Shown piece after piece: positions 52,225-60,521 of a DNA stretch of 64,000 nt. A program made the translations under genes and the position numbers. The notes beneath the pieces are model-generated. The model saw only the letters and a program-made list of their open reading frames with translations, ran no database searches and was not told the origin of the DNA. The stretch's first letter is position 1, and each line of letters begins with the position of its first letter. The stretch is from CADCTP01 sp963849885 (GTDB taxonomy: Bacteria; Actinomycetota; Actinomycetes; Mycobacteriales; CADCTP01): NCBI GenBank assembly GCA_963849885.1, contig CAWKIV010000020.1:186001-250000 (forward strand), in the 5' to 3' direction.

Positions 52225-53657
52225 CGGAGCACCTCGGTCCGGGCCTCCGCCAGCGGCGGCTTCGGCCCCGGCGGCGCCGGCGGTCGGCGGGCCGCGTCCG
52301 AGATCCGCAGCAGCAGCGCGATCAGCGCGAAGTTCGCCACCAGCGACGAGCCACCGTACGACAGGAACGGGGTGGTCAGGCCGGTCAGCGGGATCAGCTT
52401 GGTCACCCCGCCGACCACGATGAAGACCTGGAAGGCCAGCGTGAAGGCGAGGCCGGCGGCGAGCAGCTTGCCGAACGAGTCGCGCACGGTCAGCGCCGTC
52501 CGGAAGCCGCGGGCGACCACCAGGCCGTACAGCACCAGCAGCGCGACCAGGCCGAACAGGCCGAGCTCCTCGCCGACGGTGGCGATGATGAAGTCGGTCT
52601 TCGCGAACGGCACCGTCTCCGGCCGGCCGCCGCCCAGCCCGGTGCCGAACAGGCCGCCGGTGCCGAGGCCGAACAGCGACTGCACGATCTGGTAGCCCGA
52701 GTCGGTCGGGTCGGCGAACGGGTCCAGCCAGATCGAGACCCGCTCCTGGACGTGCGAGAAGAGCTTGTACGCGATCAGGGCGCCGGCCATGAACAGTCCG
52801 ACGCCGATCAGCAGCCACGAGGTCCGCTCGGTGGCGATGTAGATCATCGCCACGAACAGGCCGAAGAACAGCAGCGAGGTCCCCAGGTCCTTCTCACCGA
52901 CCAGGACCAGCAGGGACAGCCCCCAGGCGACCAGCACCGGCCCCAGGTCCCGCCCGCGGGGCAGGTCGATGCCCGCCACCCGGCGGCTGGCCAGCGACAG
53001 CACGTCCCGCTTCTGCACCAGGTACGCGGCGAAGAAGACCATCAGCGCGAGCTTCGCGAACTCGCCCGGCTGGATGGAGAAACCGGCCACCCGGATCCAG
53101 ATCTTCGCGCCGTTGACCTCGCTGTAGTCGCCGGGCAGCAGCGCCGGCAGGGCCAGGAACACCAGGCCCGCCGCGGCCAGCGTGTACGCGTAGCGGGCCA
53201 GCGCGCGGTGGTCCCGCACCACCAGCAGCACGGCGACGAAGAGCGCCAGCCCGACGCAGGTCCACACCACCTGCACGGCCGCGTCCCCGGACGGCACCGC
53301 GGTGCCGTCCTGCCGGGCCTCCGCCGCCTCGGCCAGGTCCAGCCGCCGGATCAGCACCAGGCCCAGCCCGTTGAGCAGGGCGACCACCGGCAGGATGACC
53401 GGGTCCGCGTACGGCGCCAGCCAGCGGACCGCGACGTGCGCCACCGCGTAGATGAGCGCGAAGCCGGCGCCGTAGATCAGCACGTCCGAGCTGATCGTGT
53501 CGTTGAAGGTCGCGTCCACCACGCTGTCCGCCGTCACCACCAGGAGCACGGCGAAGACGAGCAGGGCCAGCTCGGTGCCCCGGCGGGTGGGCACCGGCTT
53601 GGCGGCGCCCGGGTGGGCGCCGGCGGCGGCGGACGCGGCGGTCAAAGGTTCCGGCAC
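52221..53657 (-). CDS. rodA: SEDS peptidoglycan polymerase RodA/FtsW
   Basis: A 478-residue multi-pass membrane glycosyltransferase polymerising lipid II. About ten to twelve helices are visible; conserved SEDS segments are GAKIWIRVAGFSIQPGEFAK, VGEKDLGTSLLFFGLF (containing the catalytic Asp) and TPFLSYGGSSLVANFALIAL. GTG 53657 overlaps the pstP end by 16 bases. It is co-transcribed with pbpA. Confidence 0.95.
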   Translation of the reverse strand: MPEPLTAASAAAGAHPGAAKPVPTRRGTELALLVFAVLLVVTADSVVDATFNDTISSDVLIYGAGFALIYAVAHVAVRWLAPYADPVILPVVALLNGLGLVLIRRLDLAEAAEARQDGTAVPSGDAAVQVVWTCVGLALFVAVLLVVRDHRALARYAYTLAAAGLVFLALPALLPGDYSEVNGAKIWIRVAGFSIQPGEFAKLALMVFFAAYLVQKRDVLSLASRRVAGIDLPRGRDLGPVLVAWGLSLLVLVGEKDLGTSLLFFGLFVAMIYIATERTSWLLIGVGLFMAGALIAYKLFSHVQERVSIWLDPFADPTDSGYQIVQSLFGLGTGGLFGTGLGGGRPETVPFAKTDFIIATVGEELGLFGLVALLVLYGLVVARGFRTALTVRDSFGKLLAAGLAFTLAFQVFIVVGGVTKLIPLTGLTTPFLSYGGSSLVANFALIALLLRISDAARRPPAPPGPKPPLAEARTEVLR

Positions 53658-54961
53658 CCCTCGTCGCCCGGACCGGGCGTCGGCGAGACCGGAGGGGTGG
53701 TCGTGGGAGCCGGGGTCGCCGGCTGCCCGGCCGGCGGCTTGGCCGACCGGGTCGGCGTCGGCGTCGGGGTCGGCTGGCAGATCGGCTTCTGCTGGTTGCT
53801 CAGGTTGCGCAGGATCTGCTCGGCCTCGGCCCGGTTGTCGGCCGGGATGCCGTCCTGCACCTGCCGGCGCGCCACCTGGGTCAGGTCGTCCAGCCGCATC
53901 GGGCTGGTGTCCTGCACCGAGTAGAGGTGCACCGGGCCCAGCGCGGTGTTGATGCCGCGGTAGACCGCGACCTGCTCGCCCTCCGCGCCGACGAAGTACT
54001 GCGCCTGGGTCCACCGCCACAGCCCGTACGCGCCCGCGCCGACCAGGGCCAGCACCAGCAGCGAGATGACGGCCGGCCGCCACCGGCGCCGGCGCGGCCG
54101 CACCGGCACGTCCGCGTCGGTGTCCGTCGGCTCCGGCAGCGCGTTCAGGGTGGCCGCCCGGGACGCCGGGCTGGTCGGCCCCGGCTCCCGGTGCGGCCGG
54201 TTGCCGCCGACCGCGCCGTCCATCACCGGGGCGTCGTCCGCGTACGGCACGTCGATGACGTCCGCGACGATGCAGGTCACGTTGTCCGGGCCGCCGGCCC
54301 GCAGGGCCAGCTCCACCAGCCGGTCGGCCGACTCGTGCGGGTCCGGCAGCTGCAGCGCCTCCAGCAGCGTGTCCGGCGACACCACGTCGGACAGCCCGTC
54401 GCTGCAGAGCAGGTACCGGTCGCCGATCCGGACCTCCCGGATGGACAGGTCCGGCTCCACGTCGGCGCCGTTGAGCGCGTGCAGGATCAGCGACCGCTGC
54501 GGGTGCGAGCTGGCCTCCTCCTCGGTCAGCCGGCCCTCGTCGATCAGCGCCTGCACGAACGTGTCGTCGTGGGTGATCTGGGTCAGCTGCCCGCCGCGCA
54601 CCAGGTAGGCCCGGCTGTCCCCGACGTGCACCAGCCCCACCCGGTGCCCCGCGAACAGCAGCGCGGTCAGCGTGGTGCCCATGCCGTCCAGGTTCGGGTC
54701 CTGCATGACCAGGTCCCGCAGATGGTTGTTCGCGTCCGCGGTGGCGTCCCGCAGGGTGGAGATCAGATCGTCGATCGGCCGGTCCTCGTCCAGGTGGGCG
54801 AGCGAGGAGATGACGACGTTGCTGGCGACCTCACCGGCCGCGTGCCCGCCCATGCCGTCGGCCAGGGCGAGCAACCGGGGACCGGCGTACACCGAGTCCT
54901 CGTTGTTGGTGCGCATGAGTCCGCGGTCCGAGCGGACGGCGTACCGCAGGGCCACCGTCAT
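53642..54961 (-). CDS. pstP: PP2C-family serine/threonine phosphatase PstP
   Basis: A 439-residue phosphatase reversing PknA/PknB phosphorylation. The cytoplasmic PP2C domain (1-240) carries RSDRGLMRTNNEDS, LLALADGMGGHAAGEVAS, VGDSRAYLVR and CSDGLSD, all metal-site motifs. A helix (AVISLLVLALVGAGAYGLWR, near 290) is followed by an outer domain and a Thr/Pro-rich tail. ATG 54961 follows GGAG. A slightly earlier in-frame start at 54985 is less likely. Confidence 0.94.
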   Translation of the reverse strand: MTVALRYAVRSDRGLMRTNNEDSVYAGPRLLALADGMGGHAAGEVASNVVISSLAHLDEDRPIDDLISTLRDATADANNHLRDLVMQDPNLDGMGTTLTALLFAGHRVGLVHVGDSRAYLVRGGQLTQITHDDTFVQALIDEGRLTEEEASSHPQRSLILHALNGADVEPDLSIREVRIGDRYLLCSDGLSDVVSPDTLLEALQLPDPHESADRLVELALRAGGPDNVTCIVADVIDVPYADDAPVMDGAVGGNRPHREPGPTSPASRAATLNALPEPTDTDADVPVRPRRRRWRPAVISLLVLALVGAGAYGLWRWTQAQYFVGAEGEQVAVYRGINTALGPVHLYSVQDTSPMRLDDLTQVARRQVQDGIPADNRAEAEQILRNLSNQQKPICQPTPTPTPTRSAKPPAGQPATPAPTTTPPVSPTPGPGDEGCRNL

Positions 54962-55057
54962 GAGGCGGCGCTCCCGAGTGAGCACACCACTGGAGCGGAG
55001 CGAGGGGCGTCGCCGGGGTGCGCAGTCATGAGGCGGCCGCGCGGGCGGGAGGAGCTG

Positions 55058-55528
55058 TCATGACCTCAACTCGAGAACCGTCTTGCCGATCCGGATGGGG
55101 ACACCGGGCGGGATCAGGGTCGGTCCGGTCACCTTGGTCCGGTCGAGGTAGGTGCCGTTGGTGGAGCCGAGATCCTCGACGTACCAGTCGCCGTCCCGGC
55201 TGACGAGCCTCGCGTGCCGGGTGCTCGCGTAGTCGTCGGTGAGCACCAGGGTCGAGTCGTTCGCCCGGCCGATCATGATGGGTTGCTCGCCCAGCGTGAT
55301 GCGGGTGCCGGCGAGCCCGCCGTCGGTGACGAGCAGATGGGTGAGCGCCTTCCCCCTTCGCTTGGGCTTCGGCTTCTGCCCGGCCGGACGGGAGGTGGGC
55401 ACCGCGGCCCGCGGCTGACCCGCTCCCGCCAGGTCGGCGCGAACGACGCGCAGCGTAGCGAAGATGAAGATCCAGAGCAGCGCCAGGAACCCGAACCGGA
55501 GGACCTGGACCACGATCGGTGCGTTCAT
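55058..55528 (-). CDS. fhaB: FHA domain protein FhaB (FipA-like)
   Basis: A 156-residue protein: N-terminal membrane anchor (LRFGFLALLWIFIFATLRVV), basic Lys/Pro linker, and a C-terminal FHA domain with IMIGRANDSTLVLTDDYAST and DLGSTNGTYLDRTKV, which binds phosphothreonine. In related actinobacteria it connects Ser/Thr kinases to division proteins. It lies between fhaA and pstP. Confidence 0.93.
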   Translation of the reverse strand: MNAPIVVQVLRFGFLALLWIFIFATLRVVRADLAGAGQPRAAVPTSRPAGQKPKPKRRGKALTHLLVTDGGLAGTRITLGEQPIMIGRANDSTLVLTDDYASTRHARLVSRDGDWYVEDLGSTNGTYLDRTKVTGPTLIPPGVPIRIGKTVLELRS

Positions 55529-55595
55529 GCCGCGGGGCTGCCCCTCGAAGTCGTCCCGACCCGCGCCGACGGGCTGCCGGCTCGCGCCGGACCGG

Positions 55596-56537
55596 TCACG
55601 CCGGCTCCTGCCGGTAGACCAGGACGGTGTGCCCGAGCCGCACCACGTCGCCGTGCTGCAGCTGCCAGCTCTGCGCCCGGTGCCCGTTGACCGTCGTGCC
55701 GTTGGTCGAGCCGAGGTCGTGCAGCACCGCGCCCACGCCGTCGAAGCGGACGTCCACGTGCCGCCGGGACACCCCGGTGTCCGGCAGCCGCAGGTCCGCG
55801 TCCTGGCCGCGGCCGATCACGTTGCTGCCCACCTGCAGCTCCAGCCACTGCTGGCTGCCGTCCACCGTCAGCAGGTGCCGGACCCGCTGCTGCTGCTGGT
55901 ACGCCGGCGGGGGCACCGTGGCCGGCGGGGCGTAGCCGTTGGCCGCCGGATAGCCGTTGGCCTGGTCGCCGTACGACTCGTAGCCGCCGTACTGCTCCTG
56001 GCCGTAGCCGCCGCCGTAACCCTGGTCGGCGCCGTAACCCTGGTCGCCGTAGCCCTGGCCGCCGCCGTAGGCCGGAGCGCCGCCGCCGCCGGGCGGGGGC
56101 AGCGCGCCGCCGGCCGCGACCGCCGGCATCGACAGCGAGTTGTACGGCCGGCGGCGGGGGCCCGCGTTCGGGTCGACACTGCTGGAGACGTTGAACATGC
56201 CGGTGCCAAGCTCCTCGTTGCGGGACAGCGCGACCTCGATGTCACCGAAGGTCGACCAGCCCTCGTCGTCGACGTGCTCCTGGACCATCTCGGCCAGGGT
56301 GTTGGTCAGCTGGGTCTCCCAAGGCGCCAGCCGGTCGTGGTCGGTCGGTCCCAGCTCGACCACGTACCGGTTGGGCACGAGCACCCGGTCCTGCCCCACG
56401 ATCGCCCGACGCGCCTCGGCCTCCCGCTGGAGCGCCTTCGCCACCTCGACCGGCTCCACCTGACCCTTGAACAGGCGCGCGAAGGCCGTGCCGACGAGAC
56501 CCTCGAGGCGCCGCTCGAACCGCTGCAGCACACCCAC
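55596..56537 (-). CDS. fhaA: DUF3662/FHA domain protein FhaA
   Basis: A 313-residue protein. The N-terminal DUF3662 domain (GVLQRFERRLEGLVGTAFAR to about 125) is joined by a Gly/Tyr/Gln-rich linker (QGYGDQGYGADQGYGGGYG) to a C-terminal FHA domain (SNVIGRGQDADLRLPDTGVS ... DLGSTNGTTVNG). FhaA reads PknA/PknB phosphorylation, including of MurJ-type partners. GTG 56537 is chosen for GAGGAGGG eight bases upstream. It heads the kinase operon. Confidence 0.94.
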   Translation of the reverse strand: MGVLQRFERRLEGLVGTAFARLFKGQVEPVEVAKALQREAEARRAIVGQDRVLVPNRYVVELGPTDHDRLAPWETQLTNTLAEMVQEHVDDEGWSTFGDIEVALSRNEELGTGMFNVSSSVDPNAGPRRRPYNSLSMPAVAAGGALPPPGGGGAPAYGGGQGYGDQGYGADQGYGGGYGQEQYGGYESYGDQANGYPAANGYAPPATVPPPAYQQQQRVRHLLTVDGSQQWLELQVGSNVIGRGQDADLRLPDTGVSRRHVDVRFDGVGAVLHDLGSTNGTTVNGHRAQSWQLQHGDVVRLGHTVLVYRQEPA

Positions 56538-56657
56538 CCCAGTACCCTCCTCGCCACGACTGCCGCCGATGGTATCCGCGCCGGCAGTACCCGATGTCAC
56601 GCCGGCACAACGACCCCAGGTCGTACCCGGCCTGCGTGCTATCCTCGCTCGGCCGCT

Positions 56658-56740
56658 GGGCGAGTGGCGGAATGGCAGACGCGCACGGTTCAGGTCCGTG
56701 TGTCCGTAAGGACGTGGGGGTTCAACTCCCCCCTCGCCCA
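56658..56740 (+). tRNA. tRNA-Leu (CAG)
   Basis: A class II tRNA with acceptor GGGCGAG/CTCGCCC, anticodon loop TTCAGGT (anticodon CAG) and a long variable arm GTCC-GTAA-GGAC. CCA is not encoded. It is divergent from fhaA, its usual neighbour. Confidence 0.96.
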
Positions 56741-56750
56741 CCCGCTCCTG

Positions 56751-56787
56751 GCGACCCCTGTCCGCAGAGTGCGCGGACCGGGGTCGC
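56751..56787 (+). terminator. Strong stem-loop after tRNA-Leu
   Basis: GCGACCCCTGTCCGC (56751-56765) and GCGGACCGGGGTCGC (56773-56787) pair with one mismatch over 15 bases, loop of seven, followed by TTCATATT. Confidence 0.85.
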
Positions 56788-56797
56788 TTCATATTGC

Positions 56798-56818
56798 CGC
56801 GGGGGCCGAGCCCCCGCG
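56798..56818. terminator. Second hairpin downstream
   Basis: CGCGGGGG, loop CCGAG, CCCCCGCG: a perfect 8-bp stem ten bases after the first hairpin. The two may act together as a bidirectional terminator. Confidence 0.55.
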
Positions 56819-56855
56819 AAGCCCCACGGTGCGGTGGGTGGCGGTTCGCGTGGGG

Positions 56856-57010
56856 GGCAGGTTCGCCCAGGGTGCGGTTCGCCGGCAGGTTCGCCTTGGT
56901 TCGCGCGGGCAGGTTCGCCTCGGGTGCGGTTCGCCGGCAGGTTCGCCTTGGTTCGCCCGGCAGGTCCGCCTCGGGTGCGGTTCGCCGGCAGGTTCGCCTT
57001 GGTTCGCTGG
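56856..57010. repeat. Three tandem copies of a 51-bp repeat
   Basis: Units run from about 56856, 56908 and 56959. Each contains GGCAGGTTCGCC, GGTGCGGTTCGCC, a second GGCAGGTTCGCC and TTGGTTCGC, so a shorter inner unit is repeated within the unit. A partial fourth copy fades out by about 57040. No convincing gene covers it, and GGTTCGCC is repeated throughout. Nothing else is recognised in this gap of over 300 bases between tRNA-Leu and the CARDB gene. Confidence 0.85.
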
Positions 57011-57054
57011 GGGCCTCGGTTCGCCTTGGTCGCTGGGACCGCGAGAGAGCCGGA

Positions 57055-57880
57055 CTATTCGATCGTGAAACTTGCGCTCAGTGAATTGTTGGCGTTGTCG
57101 GTCTCGCCGATGCGGTCGACGTCGTCGACCGATGCTTCCAGCTCGTGCTCGCCGGGGGTGGCGGTCCAGGCGGCACCGCCGACGCCGCCGTCGGCGGTGT
57201 AGGTGCGTTCCTCGCCGGGGGCCAGGGGAGCCGACTGGGCCGAGGACCAGGAGACGGCTTCGCCGTCGACGGCGAAGCCGACGCCGTGCGTCACCTCGGG
57301 GGTCGGCTCGGAGCCGGCGTTGCGGACCACCGCGGTGAAGGTGACCGGCTGGCCGGTGGCCGGCTGGGCCGGGGACCAGGCGACCGAGACGACCACGAGG
57401 TCAGGCTCTGCGGCGAGGCTGACCGGCGGCGGGTCGGAGGTGCTGGGCGCCGTGCTGGACGGGGCGGTGGGCTCCGGGGCCGGGGCCGGCGGCGGGGAGC
57501 TGGACGGCGGGGTGGTGGTCGGCGTGGGGATGCCCGCGAGGGCGCCGGCCGGCGGCGGCGCCGCGGCGTCCGCCGAGGTGCCAGTGGTGCCAGTGGCTGC
57601 CGGAGGGCTCCGCGCCCTCGCCGGACCGGGGCAGCGCCGGCACGCCCGGCTGGGCGGCCAGCCCGGGTGGGGCGACCGTGGCGGTGCTCCCGCCGCGGGT
57701 CACCAGCAGCGGGACCAGCACCGGGACGGTCGCGAGCAGCACGAGCACCAGCCCGATGAGCAGCGGCGACCGGGCATCCCGGCGCCGCCGATGGGACCGG
57801 CGGACCGTGGGGCGGGGCTCCACCGACCTCCTCCGGACGCCCGGGAGCCGGGCGCGCTTCGACGGGACTGCCGGCGCCAC
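57055..57880 (-). CDS. Membrane-anchored CARDB domain protein (frame-disrupted linker)
   Basis: The N-terminal frame encodes a basic cytoplasmic segment and a helix (LLIGLVLVLLATVPVLVPLL) followed by an outer linker (PGVPALPRSGEGAEP). The next frame continues PAATGTTGTSADAAAPPPAG, a Pro/Thr linker, and a CARDB-type beta-sandwich: LVVVSVAWSPAQPATGQPVT, then GDTDNANN-like GETDNANNSLSASFTIE. CARDB domains are adhesion or cell-surface modules. One extra C (GGG at 57605-57607 on the plus strand) explains the break; corrected length is about 275 residues. The start codon at 57880 is uncertain. Confidence 0.72.
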
Positions 57881-57975
57881 ACCGCACCGACCGGGTCGGC
57901 TCGGCTCTCAACATCCGACGACCCTTACTGGCCCGGACACGATGCCACATCCGGCGCCGGTAGTCAGCATCCGGT

Positions 57976-58605
57976 TCAGAAGTCGTACGTGTCGCCGCCG
58001 TCGATCACCTGCACCTCGGTGCCCGCCGGCTTGAGCTGGTCGAAGAGCCCGTAGAAGATCGGCGGCACGGTCAGCAGCGCCTCGTGGATCGGCACCGCGA
58101 CCCGGGGCCGTACCGCGCGCAGGTAGTCGACCGCCTCCGCCGCCTTGAGCCAGGGCGCCGCGGTGGGCAGCCCGAGCACCTCCACCTCGGCGTCCGGCAC
58201 GGTGAGCGCGTCGCCCGGGTGCAGGAACCGCTCGGCCACCAGGTAGCCGGTGTTCGGGATGCCGGGCAGGTCCGGGTGGATCTCGGCGTGGTCGTGGCCG
58301 ACCACCCGGACCCGGGTGCCGAGGTCGAGCACGTCGCCGTCGTGCACGGCGCGGACCGGCAGCCCGCGCTCGGCCAGCCGCGCGGCGGTGCCCTCGTCCG
58401 CGTGCAGCACCGCCTCCGGGTTGCGTTCCAGCAGCGCCGGCAGCTTCTCCGGGTCGACGTGGTCGGCGTGCTGGTGGGTGATCAGCACTGCGGTCAGGCC
58501 GGTGAGCTCCTCGTACCCGGTCGAGAACATGCCCGGGTCGAGCAGCAGCCGGGCGACGCCGTCCTCCACCAGCAGGCAGGCGTGGCCGTACTTGGTGATC
58601 AGCAT
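57976..58605 (-). CDS. MBL-fold metallo-hydrolase (UlaG-like)
   Basis: A 209-residue metallo-beta-lactamase-fold hydrolase of the UlaG/L-ascorbate-6-phosphate-lactonase-like group. It starts LITKYGHACLLVEDGVARLL; the metal motif is ITHQHADHVD (HxHxDH, about 47-56), with later HPGDA and IPIHE-like VPIHEAL. Metal ligands are intact; the substrate is unknown. ATG 58605 has GGAGG six bases upstream. The 95-base gap to the CARDB gene shows nothing notable. Confidence 0.87.
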   Translation of the reverse strand: MLITKYGHACLLVEDGVARLLLDPGMFSTGYEELTGLTAVLITHQHADHVDPEKLPALLERNPEAVLHADEGTAARLAERGLPVRAVHDGDVLDLGTRVRVVGHDHAEIHPDLPGIPNTGYLVAERFLHPGDALTVPDAEVEVLGLPTAAPWLKAAEAVDYLRAVRPRVAVPIHEALLTVPPIFYGLFDQLKPAGTEVQVIDGGDTYDF

Positions 58606-58688
58606 GCGAAGCCTCCGTCCAGGCGCCGGCCACGATGCCATATGGACCTGTCGCCGGCCGCTGCGGACCGGTATGCACTATTCGGAAT

Positions 58689-58720
58689 GATAGGGGTTTT
58701 TATCGATTGGATAGGGGTTT
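58689..58720. repeat. AT-rich island with two GATAGGGGTTT direct repeats
   Basis: GATAGGGGTTT occurs at 58689-58699 and 58710-58720, exactly 21 bases apart, i.e. two helical turns. The surrounding 58675-58750 is strikingly AT-rich (ATGATAGGGG, TTTTTATCGATT, CTAACAAAAGCC) for this genome. It lies about 75 bases upstream of the SCP2 gene and looks like a regulator-binding site or imported promoter. Confidence 0.55.
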
Positions 58721-58793
58721 ATAGCTCCTAACAAAAGCCTTAGTGCCAAATTGCGCAGGTACGGTGACCCTCCGACTTCCGGAAAGGGACCCG

Positions 58794-59144
58794 ATGCAGA
58801 CAGCGGCAGATTGCGCGAGCACGCTGGAGGCCTTCGCCGCGGCCGGCCGCGAGCGCGACACCCGGCCCCCGAGCAGCCCCGACCGGGCGATGGCGCTGCA
58901 GGTCACCGACCTCGACCGGACCTATTACGCCACGCTGGTCGGCCGGCACATCGAGGACATCACCGAGCAGGCGCCCGCCGGCAAGGTGGACATCGTCCTC
59001 AAGGTCGACGCCGAGACGCTGGTCGAGCTCTTCACCGGCCGGCTCAGCCCGTTCGTCGCGCTGTCCAGCCGCCGGGTCAAGCTGGAGGCCCCGGTCCGGG
59101 ACATGGCCCGGCTGCGGGCGCTGTTCATGGGCGGCGGCCAGTGA
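58794..59144 (+). CDS. SCP2 sterol-binding domain protein
   Basis: A 116-residue protein with an SCP2-like lipid-binding fold, seen in KVDIVLKVDAETLVELFTGR and LSPFVALSSRRVKLEAPVRD. ATG 58794 follows GGAAAGGG. SCP2 domains carry sterols or acyl/isoprenyl lipids. The TGA overlaps the GTG of the polyprenyl synthase gene, so the two are translationally coupled, suggesting the SCP2 protein binds the product or a derivative. Confidence 0.75.
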   Translation: MQTAADCASTLEAFAAAGRERDTRPPSSPDRAMALQVTDLDRTYYATLVGRHIEDITEQAPAGKVDIVLKVDAETLVELFTGRLSPFVALSSRRVKLEAPVRDMARLRALFMGGGQ

Positions 59145-60157
59145 CCGCCACGGTGGCGGCCGCGGGGCGCTCGCTGCTCGGCCCGCTGGCCCACGACCCG
59201 CGGATCGTGGCGGCCAACGCCGCGGTCGCGCCGCTGATGCACGCCGCGGTGCTCGGCCTGCGGCCCTCGATGCGCGACCTCGCCCTGGAGCACCTGGGCT
59301 GGGACAGCGCGCCGGGCAGCCCGGTGGCCCTGCTCGGCAAGGGCGTGCGCTCGCTGCTGGCCCTGGTCGCGGCGGACATGACCGCCGGGGCCCCGGACGC
59401 CGGCGTGCGCGCGGCGGCCTGCGTCGAGCTGGTGCACGAGTCCGGGCTGGTGCACGACGACCCGATGGACCGCGACGTGGTCCGCCGCGGCCGGCCCGCG
59501 GTCTGGGCGGCGCACGGCGTGCCGGCGGCCATCCTGCTCGGGACCACGCTGTCCACGCTGGCGCTGCAGATCCTGCAGGAGCAGCCGCCGGAGCAGCGCG
59601 ACCGGATGACCGCCCTGTGGGCCGCCACGATGCAGGACATGGTCGTGGGCCAGGCCCGCGACGTGCAGCTGGCGGAGTGCGGCACGGACGCGGTGGACCC
59701 GGCCGGCTGGGAGGACATGGCCGAGGGCAAGACCGGCGCGCTGTTCGGCGCGGCCATGGCCATGGGGGCGGTCGCCGGCGGCGCCGACGCCGACGCCGTC
59801 GCCACCTTCGACCGGATCGGCCGGCTGCTCGGGGTGGCGTACCAGATCGAGGACGACATCCTGGCCATCTGGGGCGACCCGGCGCTCACCGGCAAGCCGA
59901 CGGTCCGCGAGCCCAGCGCGCGGCTCTACCCGGTGGTGGTGATGGGCGGCGAGCTCGGTCCCGCCGCGCCGGCCGGCGCCAAGGCGGCGACCTGTCAGCA
60001 GCTGCTGGCCGGCACGCCCGCCCAGGAGCGCAGCGTGGCGGCCGTCCGCCGGCTGACCGGCGAGGCGCTCGCGCTGCTCACCGCGAGCCCGGACCGGTCC
60101 GGCTCGAGCGTGGCGCTGCGCGGGCTGGTCGCCTCGCTCGTCGACCGGCAGCGCTGA
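59141..60157 (+). CDS. Polyprenyl (geranylgeranyl-type) diphosphate synthase
   Basis: A 338-residue trans-isoprenyl diphosphate synthase. The first Asp-rich motif is DDPMD (D106-D110) in HESGLVHDDPMDRD; the second is EDDILAIWGD (D238-D239), the DDxxxIWGD form common in actinomycete GGPP-type synthases. The usual KKT-like lysine pair before PVV is replaced by EPSARLYPVVV, which is atypical and may affect substrate binding. GTG overlaps the SCP2 stop. A cytochrome P450 relic follows directly, hinting at a decayed terpenoid cluster. Confidence 0.88.
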   Translation: MTATVAAAGRSLLGPLAHDPRIVAANAAVAPLMHAAVLGLRPSMRDLALEHLGWDSAPGSPVALLGKGVRSLLALVAADMTAGAPDAGVRAAACVELVHESGLVHDDPMDRDVVRRGRPAVWAAHGVPAAILLGTTLSTLALQILQEQPPEQRDRMTALWAATMQDMVVGQARDVQLAECGTDAVDPAGWEDMAEGKTGALFGAAMAMGAVAGGADADAVATFDRIGRLLGVAYQIEDDILAIWGDPALTGKPTVREPSARLYPVVVMGGELGPAAPAGAKAATCQQLLAGTPAQERSVAAVRRLTGEALALLTASPDRSGSSVALRGLVASLVDRQR

Positions 60158-60179
60158 GCGCGGTCGTGGACCTCCGGCA

Positions 60180-60521
60180 GCCGACCCTGCCCGCGGCCCA
60201 CGCTGCAGTCGGTCACGTCGGGCGGCGAGCGGAGCCGGGCGAGACCGTCCCGCGGTGCTCGCGGCGGCACGGGCCCCTGGTCTTCCCCGCCCGGTCGTGC
60301 CCGGCCGGCCGGCCCGGCAGCACCTCGGGCTCGGCACCGGCCCGCACGTCTGCTTCGGGGCGCGGATCACCCGGGCGGTCGGGCGGCAGGCGACGGCGGC
60401 GGCGATCCGCGCGGGCGTCCGCGTGCACGGCGACCCCGCGGAGATGGCGGTCACCGAGGGCGTGGTGCTCCGGCGGCGGGCGGTGCTGACCGTGCGGGAC
60501 GGGTCAGCGGCCGTCGGGTAG
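60180..60521 (+). pseudogene. Cytochrome P450 C-terminal relic
   Basis: One frame ends with HLGLGTGPHVCFGARITRAV, the heme-binding loop with the thiolate Cys (codon at 60351-60353), followed by RVHGDPAEMAVTEGVVLRRR, the usual P450 end. Just upstream, in shifted frames, VGHVGRRAEPGETV and LAAARAPGLPRPVVPGRPAR resemble the segment before the heme loop. The helical body is absent and no start codon fits. It is therefore a truncated, frame-broken P450 fossil; its last bases overlap the convergent thioesterase gene. Confidence 0.72.

Noticed and set aside
50743..52695. A 650-codon plus-strand frame opposite pbpA/rodA
   Set aside because: Mirror frame of two essential genes with complete motifs on the minus strand; no ribosome site or domain.
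56794..57084. Small plus-strand ORFs across the 51-bp repeats
   Set aside because: They only translate the repeat (RRQVRLGS-type units), lack ribosome sites and have no family resemblance.
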